This document shows positions 51,333 to 58,603 of a stretch of DNA of 64,000 bases, piece by piece. The DNA is taken from assembly GCF_035975855.1 (NCBI RefSeq), contig NZ_CP109055.1, forward strand, positions 2,790,001 to 2,854,000, in the 5' to 3' direction. Under the pieces are notes generated by a model, which was not told the origin of the DNA, ran no database searches, and was given only the letters and a program-made list of their open reading frames with translations. Both the position numbers and the translations under genes were made by a program. The stretch comes from Streptomyces sp. NBC_01304 (GTDB lineage: Bacteria > Actinomycetota > Actinomycetes > Streptomycetales > Streptomycetaceae). Every line of letters begins with the position of its first letter. Positions within the stretch are counted from its first letter, which is position 1.

Positions 51333-51377
51333 GGAGAGCTCAATCTCGGTCAAACGGAGACCTGAACCTAGGTCAAG
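51312..51377. repeat. Three tandem ~22-bp repeats between the ANTAR genes
   Basis: Copies GGAGAGCTCAACCTCGGTT, GGAGAGCTCAATCTCGGTC and GGAGACCTGAACCTAGGTC follow each other. The first encodes the C-terminus ELNLG and stop of the upstream gene. Each starts with a GGAG that resembles a ribosome-binding site. Confidence 0.85.
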
Positions 51378-51389
51378 GGGAGAAGCCGC

Positions 51390-52127
51390 ATGACGCCCGA
51401 ACAACGGCTGGCCGACACCTTCGTGGCCCTGGCCGGCAGCACGAGGGACGGCGCACCGGACATTCCCGGAACGCTATCCCTCCTCGCGCACCGCACCCCT
51501 CCCCTCCTCGGGGTCCGGGCCGCGACCGTGGTGTTCGTCCCCGGCGAGCGCGAGGAGACACGGGTGTACGGCTCCAATCCCGAGGTGTCCCGCTTGGAGC
51601 GCGACTCCGTCGGCCGGCACGAGGGCCCCGGCCACGACTTCCGCCACGCCGACGAGCACCCGATTCAGGCGGCCCTCGACAGCCGGCCGACCGTCCTGCG
51701 CTGGCCGCACTACACCTCACGGGCCGTGGAACTGGGCTACACCCACGCGGCAGCCCTCCCCCTGCGCGGGCACACGCGGACCAGCGGCGCGCTCGTTCTG
51801 CTGTCAGGACCCGGGAGCGACTTCTCCCCGCGCACCCTGCAACTCGGCCAGTCCGTGGCCGACTTCACCGCCGTCATTCTTGAAAGCGCGTACGAAGCCG
51901 AACGCAGCCGGACACTCACCGCCCAGTTGGAGCAGGCCCTGACCAGCCGCGTGATCATCGAGCAGGCGAAGGGCGTACTGGCGACGCAGAGATCGCTGAC
52001 CATGGGCGATGCCTTCAACCTCCTTCGTCGGCACGCGCGTTCACATCAGCGGCTGCTCAGCGACGTGGCCCGCGAGGTGGTCGAAGGGCGCCCCGATCCC
52101 GAATTGGCGAATCCCAAGGCCCAGTAG
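51390..52127 (+). CDS. GAF and ANTAR domain regulator (copy 2)
   Basis: A 245-residue protein. The GAF domain spans about residues 5-165 (TPPLLGVRAATVVFVPGE; ELGYTHAAALPLRGHTRTSGALVLLSG). The ANTAR domain closes it (QLEQALTSRVIIEQAKGVLATQRSLTMGDAFNLLRRHARSHQRLLSDVAREVV). GGGAGAAG precedes ATG at 51390. It is only distantly similar to the previous gene outside the domain motifs. Together with CheB, CheR-PAS and copy 1 it makes a probable signalling operon that could act by antitermination. Confidence 0.9.
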   Translation: MTPEQRLADTFVALAGSTRDGAPDIPGTLSLLAHRTPPLLGVRAATVVFVPGEREETRVYGSNPEVSRLERDSVGRHEGPGHDFRHADEHPIQAALDSRPTVLRWPHYTSRAVELGYTHAAALPLRGHTRTSGALVLLSGPGSDFSPRTLQLGQSVADFTAVILESAYEAERSRTLTAQLEQALTSRVIIEQAKGVLATQRSLTMGDAFNLLRRHARSHQRLLSDVAREVVEGRPDPELANPKAQ

Positions 52128-52150
52128 TTCCCGGGGCCTGTAGCGCACCT

Positions 52151-52651
52151 TTACCACGCGCCTTCCAGGCCGAGCAGTTGCTGCTTGCGCTCCAGCCCAC
52201 CGGCGTACCCGGTGAGCGACCCGTCCGCGCCGATCACCCGGTGGCAGGGGCGCACGATCAGCAGCGGGTTGGCGCCGACCGCGCCGCCGATCGCCCGGAC
52301 CGCGGCCCGCGAGGCGCCGATCTGCCGGGCGAGCGCGCCGTAGCTCGTGGTCGCGCCGTACGGTACGTCGTCCAGCGCCGCCCACACCCGCTCGCGGAAC
52401 TCGGTGCCGTCGGTGTGGAAGGTCAGGTCGAAGTCCTTCAACTCCCCGGCGAAATAGGCCCGCAGCTGGCGCTCGGCCTCCTGGAACGCCTCGGGTGCGT
52501 GCCGCCACTCGGGCTGCCGGACGCGGCCGCCCTTCTGGCCGGGCACGGACAGCGAGCCGAGCGCCCCGGATCCGTCGCCGGTCAGGAGGAGTTCGCCGAG
52601 CGGGCTGTCGAGGGTCGTCCAGTACGTCGTCGCTGTAGCGGTCGTGCTCAT
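52151..52651 (-). CDS. ogt: Methylated-DNA-protein-cysteine methyltransferase
   Basis: A 166-residue suicide repair protein. The acceptor cysteine is in IVRPCHRVIGADGSLTGYAGGLERK, preceded by the helix-turn-helix helix YGALARQIGASRAAVRAIGGAVGANP that reads DNA. It transfers alkyl groups from O6-methylguanine to itself. ATG at 52651 overlaps the stop of the Ada-AlkA gene (ATGA), so the two are expressed together as an alkylation-repair operon. Confidence 0.94.
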   Translation of the reverse strand: MSTTATATTYWTTLDSPLGELLLTGDGSGALGSLSVPGQKGGRVRQPEWRHAPEAFQEAERQLRAYFAGELKDFDLTFHTDGTEFRERVWAALDDVPYGATTSYGALARQIGASRAAVRAIGGAVGANPLLIVRPCHRVIGADGSLTGYAGGLERKQQLLGLEGAW

Positions 52652-54075
52652 CGGGTGGGCTCCCACTCGGTCCGGGTCCAGAGGTGTTGTGCGGCGTACG
52701 AACGCCAGGGTCGCCAGGCGTCGCTCAGCGCCGGCTCGCCGGGCACCGCCACGTCGGGGTCGCCGAGCGCCCGCATGCGGATGTACGCCGCCGTCCGCGC
52801 GTCCACGCCGTCGACCGCGAGCAGCGCCTGCTCGGCGTCGTCCCGGTCGGCGCCCGCGTCAAGGCGGACCGAGCCGTCGGCCAGGGCGGCGGCCAGCGGG
52901 AGCGACGGGGCAAGGGCCCTCGTCTCGGGGAAGACGTGGGTGAGCGAGCCGCACGGCACGTCGAGGCGGGTGCCGTAGGTGTGGACGAGGCGGTGGGCCT
53001 CGTCCCGGCCCGCCACGACGCGCACCGCGAGCTCCGCCGGGTCGGCCGCGCCGGGTGAGCGCAGGCCCGGCCGGGCCGCGACGAGCGGGCCCAACTCGGC
53101 GTCGGAGCCCAGGCGTTCGTCGACCGCCTGGGGGTCGGCGTCCAGGTCGAAGAGGCGGCGCAGGCGCTGCACGGCAGTGGTGAGGTCGCGCAGGTCGGTG
53201 AGGTGGATCCGGGCGTCGAGCCAGGGCCCGGCCTCCTTCTCGTCGACGGCGGCGATGCCCGTGCCGTGCGGGAGGCGCAGGGTGCGGCGGTAGGTGCGTA
53301 CGCCCGGCTCCCCCGCCATCTCCTCCAGGCCGGGGACGGCCTCGCGGGCGAGCAGGTCGAAGAGCGAGGCGCGGTGGTAGGGCATGCGGTGGGCGAGGCG
53401 CAGCGGGACCCCCGCGACCAGGCCGGTGTCCTTGCTCGACGTGGCCTGCCCGGTCGCCTTGGCCGTCTTGGACACCCTGGCCGTCTTGGACACCTTGGCC
53501 ACCTTCGTGCCGGACTCCGCGCGCAGGGCGCTCGGCGTGCGCGCGTACACCTGACGGATGGTGTCGTTGAACTGCCGCACGCTGGCGAAGCCCGCGGCGA
53601 ACGCGATGTCGGTGATGGGCAGTTCGGTGGAGTGCAGCAGGACACGGGCGGTGTGCGCGCGCTGCGCCCTGGCGAGCGCGACCGGTCCCGCGCCCAGCTC
53701 CGCGGTGAGCTGGCGCTGCACCTGGCGGGCGCTGTAGCCGAGCCGCAGGGCGAGGCCGGGGACGCCCTCGCGGTCGACGACGCCGTCGCCGATCATGCGC
53801 ATGGCGCGGCCCACGACATCGGCCCGTACGTTCCAGTCGGCCGAGCCGGGAACGGCGTCGGGGCGGCAGCGGCGACAGGCCCGGAAGCCGCCTGACTGGG
53901 CGGCGGCCGCGGTCGGGTAGAACCGGACGTTGTGGCGCTTGGGGGTGACGGCGGGGCAGCTCGGCCGGCAGTAGATGCCGGTGGTCTCGACGGCGAAGAA
54001 GAACTCTCCGTCGAAGCGAGCGTCTCTGCTCCGCACCGCCTGGTATCTGGTCTCCTCGTCGATCACGCAGTCCAT
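52648..54075 (-). CDS. alkA: Ada/AlkA fusion: methyl-phosphotriester sensor and 3-methyladenine DNA glycosylase
   Basis: A 475-residue fusion. Residues 1-80 form the Ada zinc domain with four cysteines (GIYCRPSCPAVTPKRHNVRFYP; GFRACRRCRPDA); the first takes the methyl group. An AraC-type helix-turn-helix follows (LALRLGYSARQVQRQL...DIAFAAGFASVRQFNDTIRQVY). Then come an AlkA N-terminal domain and the HhH glycosylase domain, with the catalytic Asp in MRALGDPDVAVPGE. It senses DNA methylation, activates its operon and removes alkylated purines. ATG at 54075 fits the family; ATG at 54117 would add fourteen residues. Ogt follows with an overlap. Confidence 0.93.
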   Translation of the reverse strand: MDCVIDEETRYQAVRSRDARFDGEFFFAVETTGIYCRPSCPAVTPKRHNVRFYPTAAAAQSGGFRACRRCRPDAVPGSADWNVRADVVGRAMRMIGDGVVDREGVPGLALRLGYSARQVQRQLTAELGAGPVALARAQRAHTARVLLHSTELPITDIAFAAGFASVRQFNDTIRQVYARTPSALRAESGTKVAKVSKTARVSKTAKATGQATSSKDTGLVAGVPLRLAHRMPYHRASLFDLLAREAVPGLEEMAGEPGVRTYRRTLRLPHGTGIAAVDEKEAGPWLDARIHLTDLRDLTTAVQRLRRLFDLDADPQAVDERLGSDAELGPLVAARPGLRSPGAADPAELAVRVVAGRDEAHRLVHTYGTRLDVPCGSLTHVFPETRALAPSLPLAAALADGSVRLDAGADRDDAEQALLAVDGVDARTAAYIRMRALGDPDVAVPGEPALSDAWRPWRSYAAQHLWTRTEWEPTR

Positions 54076-54141
54076 TGTGAGGCAGGGACCCGCTTGGGTC
54101 TGGCGGGAATCGGACATGGGCCTCGCAGGCCCGCACGCCAC

Positions 54142-54186
54142 GGGGCTCCGCCCCGGACCCCGCTCCTCAAACGCCGGAGGGGCTGA
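54142..54186. repeat. Intergenic repeat family A, short variant
   Basis: GGGGCTCCGCCCCGGACCCC followed by TCCTCAAACGCCGGAGGGGCTGA, the right half of the family A repeat. It sits upstream of ada-alkA, in the region between divergent genes. Confidence 0.75.
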
Positions 54187-54276
54187 TTTCTGCCCCACCG
54201 GAAAGATCACATTGCGTCGACCGGCAAAGAGCAGGCAAAGTGGCAGGCACTGATCTTTTACTGACAAGGGCCTGCC

Positions 54277-54690
54277 ATGTCTGTCTCCGTCCCCCGCCTG
54301 CTCACCGCCTGCGGCGCCACCGCGCTGCTCGCCCTCACCGCCACGGCCTGCGCCGATGACGGCCAGGCGGTCGGTGTCGTCACCTACTCCGCCGCGTCCC
54401 AGGAGGCGGAGGCCGGTGGTCACGGTGAGGCCGAGGCCGCCGAGGAGTCCGGCGGTCACGGTGAGGCGGCTGCCGCGGAGGAGCACTCGAAGACCAACCC
54501 GTACCTCAAGGGCTGCCACAAGATGGCCGAGCCGGCGACGAAGGTGCACAACAACACCAACGCCGACCTGGTCGCCTTCACCGGCGCCGACTGCACGGGC
54601 GAGTCCAAGCACATCGGCAGCAAGACGGCGGACGCCACCGCGCCGCACGCCGACGCCTGGCAGAGCTACAACTTCACCCCGCACAACTGA
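54277..54690 (+). CDS. Small secreted or lipid-anchored protein, unknown function
   Basis: A 137-residue exported protein. The signal peptide is MSVSVPRLLTACGATALLAL, ending LTATACADD; the cysteine there may be lipid-modified, although the lipobox is atypical. An acidic, His/Gly/Glu-rich segment (GGHGEAEAAEESGGHGEAAA) follows. The folded part has two cysteines and ends YNFTPHN (NPYLKGCHKMAEPATKVHNN). The end resembles small beta-rich peptidase-inhibitor-like secreted proteins, but I cannot name a family. ATG at 54277 is the only suitable start. Confidence 0.75.
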   Translation: MSVSVPRLLTACGATALLALTATACADDGQAVGVVTYSAASQEAEAGGHGEAEAAEESGGHGEAAAAEEHSKTNPYLKGCHKMAEPATKVHNNTNADLVAFTGADCTGESKHIGSKTADATAPHADAWQSYNFTPHN

Positions 54691-54695
54691 GCAAG

Positions 54696-54735
54696 GGGTC
54701 CGTCGGCCAGGCCGCCACAGCCGGCCGACGGACCC
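54696..54735. terminator. Bidirectional hairpin terminator
   Basis: GGGTCCGTCGGCC and GGCCGACGGACCC pair perfectly (13 bp) around a 14-base loop, directly after the small secreted protein gene and before the end of convergent rsgA. Confidence 0.85.
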
Positions 54736-54788
54736 TCCCCGGTGCCCGGCCAGGCACCGACCCCCCGGGTGCGTACCCGGAAGTCTGA

Positions 54789-55889
54789 TCAGCGGCCGTG
54801 ACCCCGCTTGGCCTCCATGTTCGCCCGGCCCTGCGCCTGCTTGATCCGCCAGTCGCGGCGGATCGAGGCCCGCAGCCGGGCATCGGTCTTGGCGACGAGG
54901 CGCTGGTTCTCGCGCAGCAGCTTGCGGTAGCTGTCGAGGCGGCGCTCGGAGAGCTCCCCGTCGTCCAGCGCGGCAAGCACCGCACAGCCCGGCTCCGCCT
55001 CGTGGGCGCAGTCGTGGAAGCGGCAGTCCGCCGCCAGTTCCTCGATCTCCGCGAAGACCTGTCCGACGCCGGTCTCGGCGTCCCACAGGCCGACGCCGCG
55101 CAGCCCCGGTGTGTCGATGAGGACACCGCCACCGGGCAGCAGGAGGAGGTTGCGGGTGGTCGTGGTGTGCCGGCCCTTGCCGTCCACGTCACGGGTGGCC
55201 TGTACGTCCATGACGTCCTCGCCGAGCAGCGCGTTGGCCAGCGTGGACTTGCCCGCGCCGGACTGGCCGAGGAGCACGCTGGTGCCGCCCGCGACGACGG
55301 CCGCGAGGACATCGGTGCCGTCCCCGTCGGTGGCGCTGACGGGCAGCACCTGGACGCCCGGGGCCGCCGTCTCGACGTCCTGGACGAGGTGGGCCCGCGT
55401 CACCGGGTCCGGCACCAGGTCGGCCTTGGTGAGGACGACGAGGGGCTGGGCCCCGGACTCCCAGGCGAGGGCCAGGAAGCGTTCGATGCGGCCGAGGTCG
55501 AGCTCGACGGCGAGCGAGACCGCGATGATGGCGTGGTCGACGTTGGCCGCGAGGATCTGCCCCTCGGACCGCTTGGACGACGTACTGCGGGCGATTTCCG
55601 TGCGACGCGGCAGATAGACGCGCACCAGTCGCGGATCGCCGTCCGGGTCGACGGCGGCCCAGTCGCCGGTGCAGATGACTCGTAGGGGGTCGTGCGGGGT
55701 GACGAGCGAGGTGTCGGCGCGGACGATTCCGTCGGCCGTGACGACATCGCACTGGCCGCGGTCCACGCGTACCACCCGGCCCGCGAGCAGCCCCTGCGCC
55801 GCGTACGGCGCGAAGGCGGAATCCCAGTCCGCGTCCCAGCCGTAGCCGGTCAGGGGGTGGGAGAGGGTGCTGAGATCAGCAGAACTCAA
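54789..55889 (-). CDS. rsgA: Ribosome small-subunit-dependent GTPase A
   Basis: A 366-residue circularly permuted GTPase. An N-terminal OB-like domain is followed by G4 (VVLTKADLV), G5, the P-loop GQSGAGKSTLANALLGE, switch region RHTTTTRNL and G3 DTPGLRGVG. A zinc site lies at C-X4-C-X7-C (DCRFHDCAHEAEPGC). It helps mature 30S ribosomal subunits. Translation seems to start at TTG 55889, with AAGGG eight bases upstream. A short leader ORF and two hairpins precede it. The length fits the family. Confidence 0.92.
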   Translation of the reverse strand: MSSADLSTLSHPLTGYGWDADWDSAFAPYAAQGLLAGRVVRVDRGQCDVVTADGIVRADTSLVTPHDPLRVICTGDWAAVDPDGDPRLVRVYLPRRTEIARSTSSKRSEGQILAANVDHAIIAVSLAVELDLGRIERFLALAWESGAQPLVVLTKADLVPDPVTRAHLVQDVETAAPGVQVLPVSATDGDGTDVLAAVVAGGTSVLLGQSGAGKSTLANALLGEDVMDVQATRDVDGKGRHTTTTRNLLLLPGGGVLIDTPGLRGVGLWDAETGVGQVFAEIEELAADCRFHDCAHEAEPGCAVLAALDDGELSERRLDSYRKLLRENQRLVAKTDARLRASIRRDWRIKQAQGRANMEAKRGHGR

Positions 55890-55893
55890 GGGA

Positions 55894-55938
55894 GGGACCC
55901 TTCACATGAGTGGTCCCGGCGCTGACGCTACGAAGCGT
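55894..55938 (-). promoter_or_regulatory. Two hairpins between the leader ORF and rsgA; one masks the ribosome-binding site
   Basis: On the transcript strand ACGCT-TCGT-AGCGT (55925-55938) forms a five-pair stem. GGGACC and GGTCCC (55912-55917 with 55894-55899) form a six-pair stem that includes part of AAGGG, the likely Shine-Dalgarno sequence of rsgA. This could couple rsgA translation to ribosome movement on the leader. Confidence 0.5.
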
Positions 55939-55943
55939 TGGTT

Positions 55944-56015
55944 TCAGCCGGTGACCACGGGGGTGGGAGTGATGAACTTCTGGATGCGAGCAGCGCTCGT
56001 CGCCGTGACAGTCAT
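55944..56015 (-). CDS. 23-residue leader peptide ORF upstream of rsgA
   Basis: The small frame MTVTATSAARIQKFITPTPV plus three residues (VTG) starts at ATG 56015, preceded at eight bases by a perfect GGAGGTG Shine-Dalgarno sequence, the best in the region. It ends 54 bases before the rsgA start on the same strand. No known fold. The strong ribosome-binding site, short length and location point to a regulatory leader, although a genuine small protein is possible. Confidence 0.55.
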   Translation of the reverse strand: MTVTATSAARIQKFITPTPVVTG

Positions 56016-56296
56016 CAGAGACACCTCCGTACATGTGGGGCCCGGGGCCGGTGATCGGGGATCATCGGCAAGAACGAGAGAACGGTAACCCGGCTCGCTC
56101 CGCGGGTGCCAACTATTTTCTGACCTGGGGTTTTCGGATTTCCGCACCCTTCCGCGCCCTTCCGCCCCACGGCGCCCCGCTGCTACGGTGTCGCGCATGT
56201 TCCTCTCCAGGCATTAGGGCACGCCCGGCCCGCGAACTGCCCAGGCAGTCGCGGCACTTCGGCGTCCCCCTTCCGCCTCGATCGAGGAACTTTCCC
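56016..56296. other. Divergent region between the rsgA leader and the MFS gene, ~280 bp
   Basis: No further gene or strong repeat is visible. The left end must contain the promoter for the leader ORF and rsgA. The right end carries GAGGAA, the ribosome-binding site of the MFS gene. Confidence 0.35.
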
Positions 56297-57613
56297 ATGT
56301 CTGCGCCCATGCAAGGGCGGCCCTCGTATGCCGCCGTACTGCGCCTTCCGCACGCCCGACGCACCTTCGGTGCCGCCCTGCTCGGGCGGCTGTCGTACGG
56401 GGTGGTCGCCCTCTCCGTGATGCTGGCGGTGACCCGGGCCACCGGCTCGTACGCCGTCGCCGGCACGATCATGGCGCTGTTCGGCGCCACGAGTGTCTTC
56501 CTGTCCCCGCTCCGGGCGGCCCTCGTCGACCGCCACGGCCCACGCCCCGCGCTGCTGCCGATGGCCCTGCTCTACGCCGGCCTCCTCGCCGCGCTCGCCG
56601 CCGCCTCCTGGCGGCCCGGCGCCCCCGCGCTCCTGCTTGGCGCGCTCGCCGCCGGGGCGGGTGCCTGCACGCCTCCGCTCGGCCCCTCGATGCGGGCCAT
56701 CTGGCGCGAACTCACCGATGACCAGAGGCTGTTGCAGCGCGCGTACAGCCTGGACGGGGTCGCGGAGGAGCTGTTGTTCGTCTCCGGTCCGCTGCTCGTC
56801 GGCGTACTGGTGCAGGTCGCACCCCCGGCGGCCGGTGTCGCGCTGAGCGCGCTGCTCGTGGGGGTCGGGACGTTCGCGTTCGTCATGTCGCCGGCCGTTC
56901 GGGACGTACGGCCGGCCGCTGCCGCCAAGGCGACGGCACGCTCCGGGGCGCGGCCGCAGGGGGCCCGGGCGCTGCTGACGCCGGTCGTGGTGGCGGCCGG
57001 GGTCGGCCTTGCCCTGGGCGCCATGGATCTGCTGGTCCTCGCGTTCGCGGCGGACCGGCACCAGGGGGACGACGTGGTCGCCTGGGTGCTCGCCGCCCTC
57101 TCGGCGGGCAGCGCGGTCGGCGGGCTGCTGAACGGTGCCGTCAACTGGCGTACGAGCATCCGCGTGCGGCTGCCGCTGCTGACGGTCGGTCTCGGTCTCG
57201 CCCTGGCCGCGGCGGGTCTCGCGCCGGGTGTGGGGACGCTCACCGTGGCGGTGGCGTGTGCGGGGTTCTTCGTGGCTCCGGCGCTCACCACGGCGTATCT
57301 GCTGGCCGACGAGGTGGCCCCGGCCGGGCGCCGCACACAGGCGGGCGCCTGGGTCAACACCGCGGTGAACGCGGGGATTTCGGGTGGCACGGCGGTGGCC
57401 GGCGTGCTGGCGGCCCGACTGCCGCTCGGGGCGTGCTTCGCCCTCGCGGGCGGCGTGACCCTGCTCGCGGCGCTGGTGGCCTGCTTCGGGCGGAGGGCGA
57501 AGGCGGGGGCGGAAGCGGAGACGGGGACGGGGACGGGGACGGAAGCGGAGACGGAGGCGGAGGCGGCTCACGCCTCGGGAACCCCGGCCGCGCGCACCAG
57601 CACCTCGGTGTGA
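56297..57613 (+). CDS. Major facilitator superfamily transporter
   Basis: A 438-residue membrane protein with about eleven to twelve helices. It begins near RTFGAALLGRLSYGVVALSVMLAV; a DRHGPR loop between helices 2 and 3 is the usual MFS signature (ALVDRHGPRPALLPMALL). It likely exports small molecules; the substrate is unknown. ATG at 56297 has GAGGAA seven bases upstream. The C-terminus ends in a slippery run of Glu/Thr/Ala/Gly codons (GAEAETGTGTGTEAETEAE). Confidence 0.88.
   Translation: MSAPMQGRPSYAAVLRLPHARRTFGAALLGRLSYGVVALSVMLAVTRATGSYAVAGTIMALFGATSVFLSPLRAALVDRHGPRPALLPMALLYAGLLAALAAASWRPGAPALLLGALAAGAGACTPPLGPSMRAIWRELTDDQRLLQRAYSLDGVAEELLFVSGPLLVGVLVQVAPPAAGVALSALLVGVGTFAFVMSPAVRDVRPAAAAKATARSGARPQGARALLTPVVVAAGVGLALGAMDLLVLAFAADRHQGDDVVAWVLAALSAGSAVGGLLNGAVNWRTSIRVRLPLLTVGLGLALAAAGLAPGVGTLTVAVACAGFFVAPALTTAYLLADEVAPAGRRTQAGAWVNTAVNAGISGGTAVAGVLAARLPLGACFALAGGVTLLAALVACFGRRAKAGAEAETGTGTGTEAETEAEAAHASGTPAARTSTSV
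57520..57572. repeat. GGGACG hexanucleotide microsatellite at the MFS 3' end
   Basis: Tandem GGGGAC/GGAGAC/GGAGGC hexamers encode Gly-Thr and Glu-Ala/Thr pairs in the last 25 residues of the transporter. Changes in unit number keep the frame. Confidence 0.8.
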
Positions 57614-57748
57614 AGCGAAGGTGCACGTCAGGCTCCTGCGCGGCGAACAAGTGCCGCTCGTCGCGAGGGATGGAGCTGGTTCTTCCCTGTTCCACGTTTC
57701 GCCGGGCGGGAGTCGGGCGGACGTCACCCGGCTCGGGGAGGTTCCTTG

Positions 57749-57774
57749 CCGCGAGGCCGCCCCAGGCCTCGCGG
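57749..57774. terminator. Hairpin after the MFS gene
   Basis: CCGCGAGGCC and GGCCTCGCGG form a perfect 10-bp stem with a six-base loop, 135 bases after the stop and 59 before the next start. Confidence 0.65.
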
Positions 57775-57832
57775 TGAGGGGCCTTGCAGCGAGGTCCCCA
57801 CCGACCGCGTCCGCACGGAGAGCAGGCCCACC

Positions 57833-58603
57833 ATGTCGAGCCCCGCCATATCCCCTCCGGCCAGCGGCACCTACGCCGTCGCGATCGCCGACTCCCCCGA
57901 ACTCGTCGCCGCCGCCCAGCGGTTGCGGCACCAGGTCTTCGCCGGGGAGCTGGGCGCCCGGCTGCACTCCCCCGTCCCCGGACACGACATCGACGAGTTC
58001 GATGCGGTGGCCGACCATCTCGTCGTGACCGAGACCGGCTCCGGCGAGGTCGTCGGCACCTACCGTCTGGTGCCGCCCGGCCGCAGCGAACGGCTCTACT
58101 CCGAGGGCGAGTTCGACCTGACCGCCCTGGGTGGCATACGCCCCCAGCTGGTGGAGGCGGGCCGCTCCTGTGTGCACCCCGACCATCGCGGCGGGGCCGT
58201 GATCAACCTGATGTGGTCGGCGCTCGCCCGTTACGTCCTGCTGTCCGGGCACGGCTACCTGGCCGGCTGTGCCTCCGTACCGCTCGACGACGGCGGCCGC
58301 GCCGCCAGCAGCGCCTGGCTCCTCGGCAACGCCCGGCACGCGGCCCCGCCCGAGCTGCGCGTCCACCCGCACCACCCGTGGCAGCCGCCGGCCCCGCTCC
58401 CCGGCCGGCCGAGCCCCGCCGATCTGCCGCCGCTGCTTCGCGGCTATCTGCGGCTCGGGGCGTGGATGTGCGGGGCGCCCGCGTACGACGCCGAGTTCGG
58501 GGTCGCGGACTTCTATGTGCTCTTGCCGATGGACCGGGTGAACACGCGGTACCGGCGGTACTTCCTCGGCGAGGACGCAGCCGGGCCCGCGGTGCGGCGA
58601 TGA
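57833..58603 (+). CDS. OlsB-like acyl-ACP: ornithine/amino-acid N-acyltransferase
   Basis: A 256-residue GNAT-fold protein of the hemolysin/OlsB type. Characteristic features are LVAAAQRLRHQVFAGELGA with the following DEFD, VVGTYRLVPPG, LVEAGRSCVHPDHRGGAVINLMWSALARY and FYVLLPMDRVNTRYRRYFLG. OlsB attaches a 3-hydroxy fatty acid from ACP to ornithine, making lyso-ornithine lipid. The next gene, an OlsA-like acyltransferase, overlaps it by ATGA and would add the second chain. This pair suggests that the organism makes ornithine lipids. ATG at 57833 has GGAG upstream. Confidence 0.88.
   Translation: MSSPAISPPASGTYAVAIADSPELVAAAQRLRHQVFAGELGARLHSPVPGHDIDEFDAVADHLVVTETGSGEVVGTYRLVPPGRSERLYSEGEFDLTALGGIRPQLVEAGRSCVHPDHRGGAVINLMWSALARYVLLSGHGYLAGCASVPLDDGGRAASSAWLLGNARHAAPPELRVHPHHPWQPPAPLPGRPSPADLPPLLRGYLRLGAWMCGAPAYDAEFGVADFYVLLPMDRVNTRYRRYFLGEDAAGPAVRR

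Noticed and set aside
56199..56219. Six-codon frame MFLSRH before the MFS gene as a leader peptide
   Set aside because: It has no Shine-Dalgarno sequence and is too short to separate from chance.
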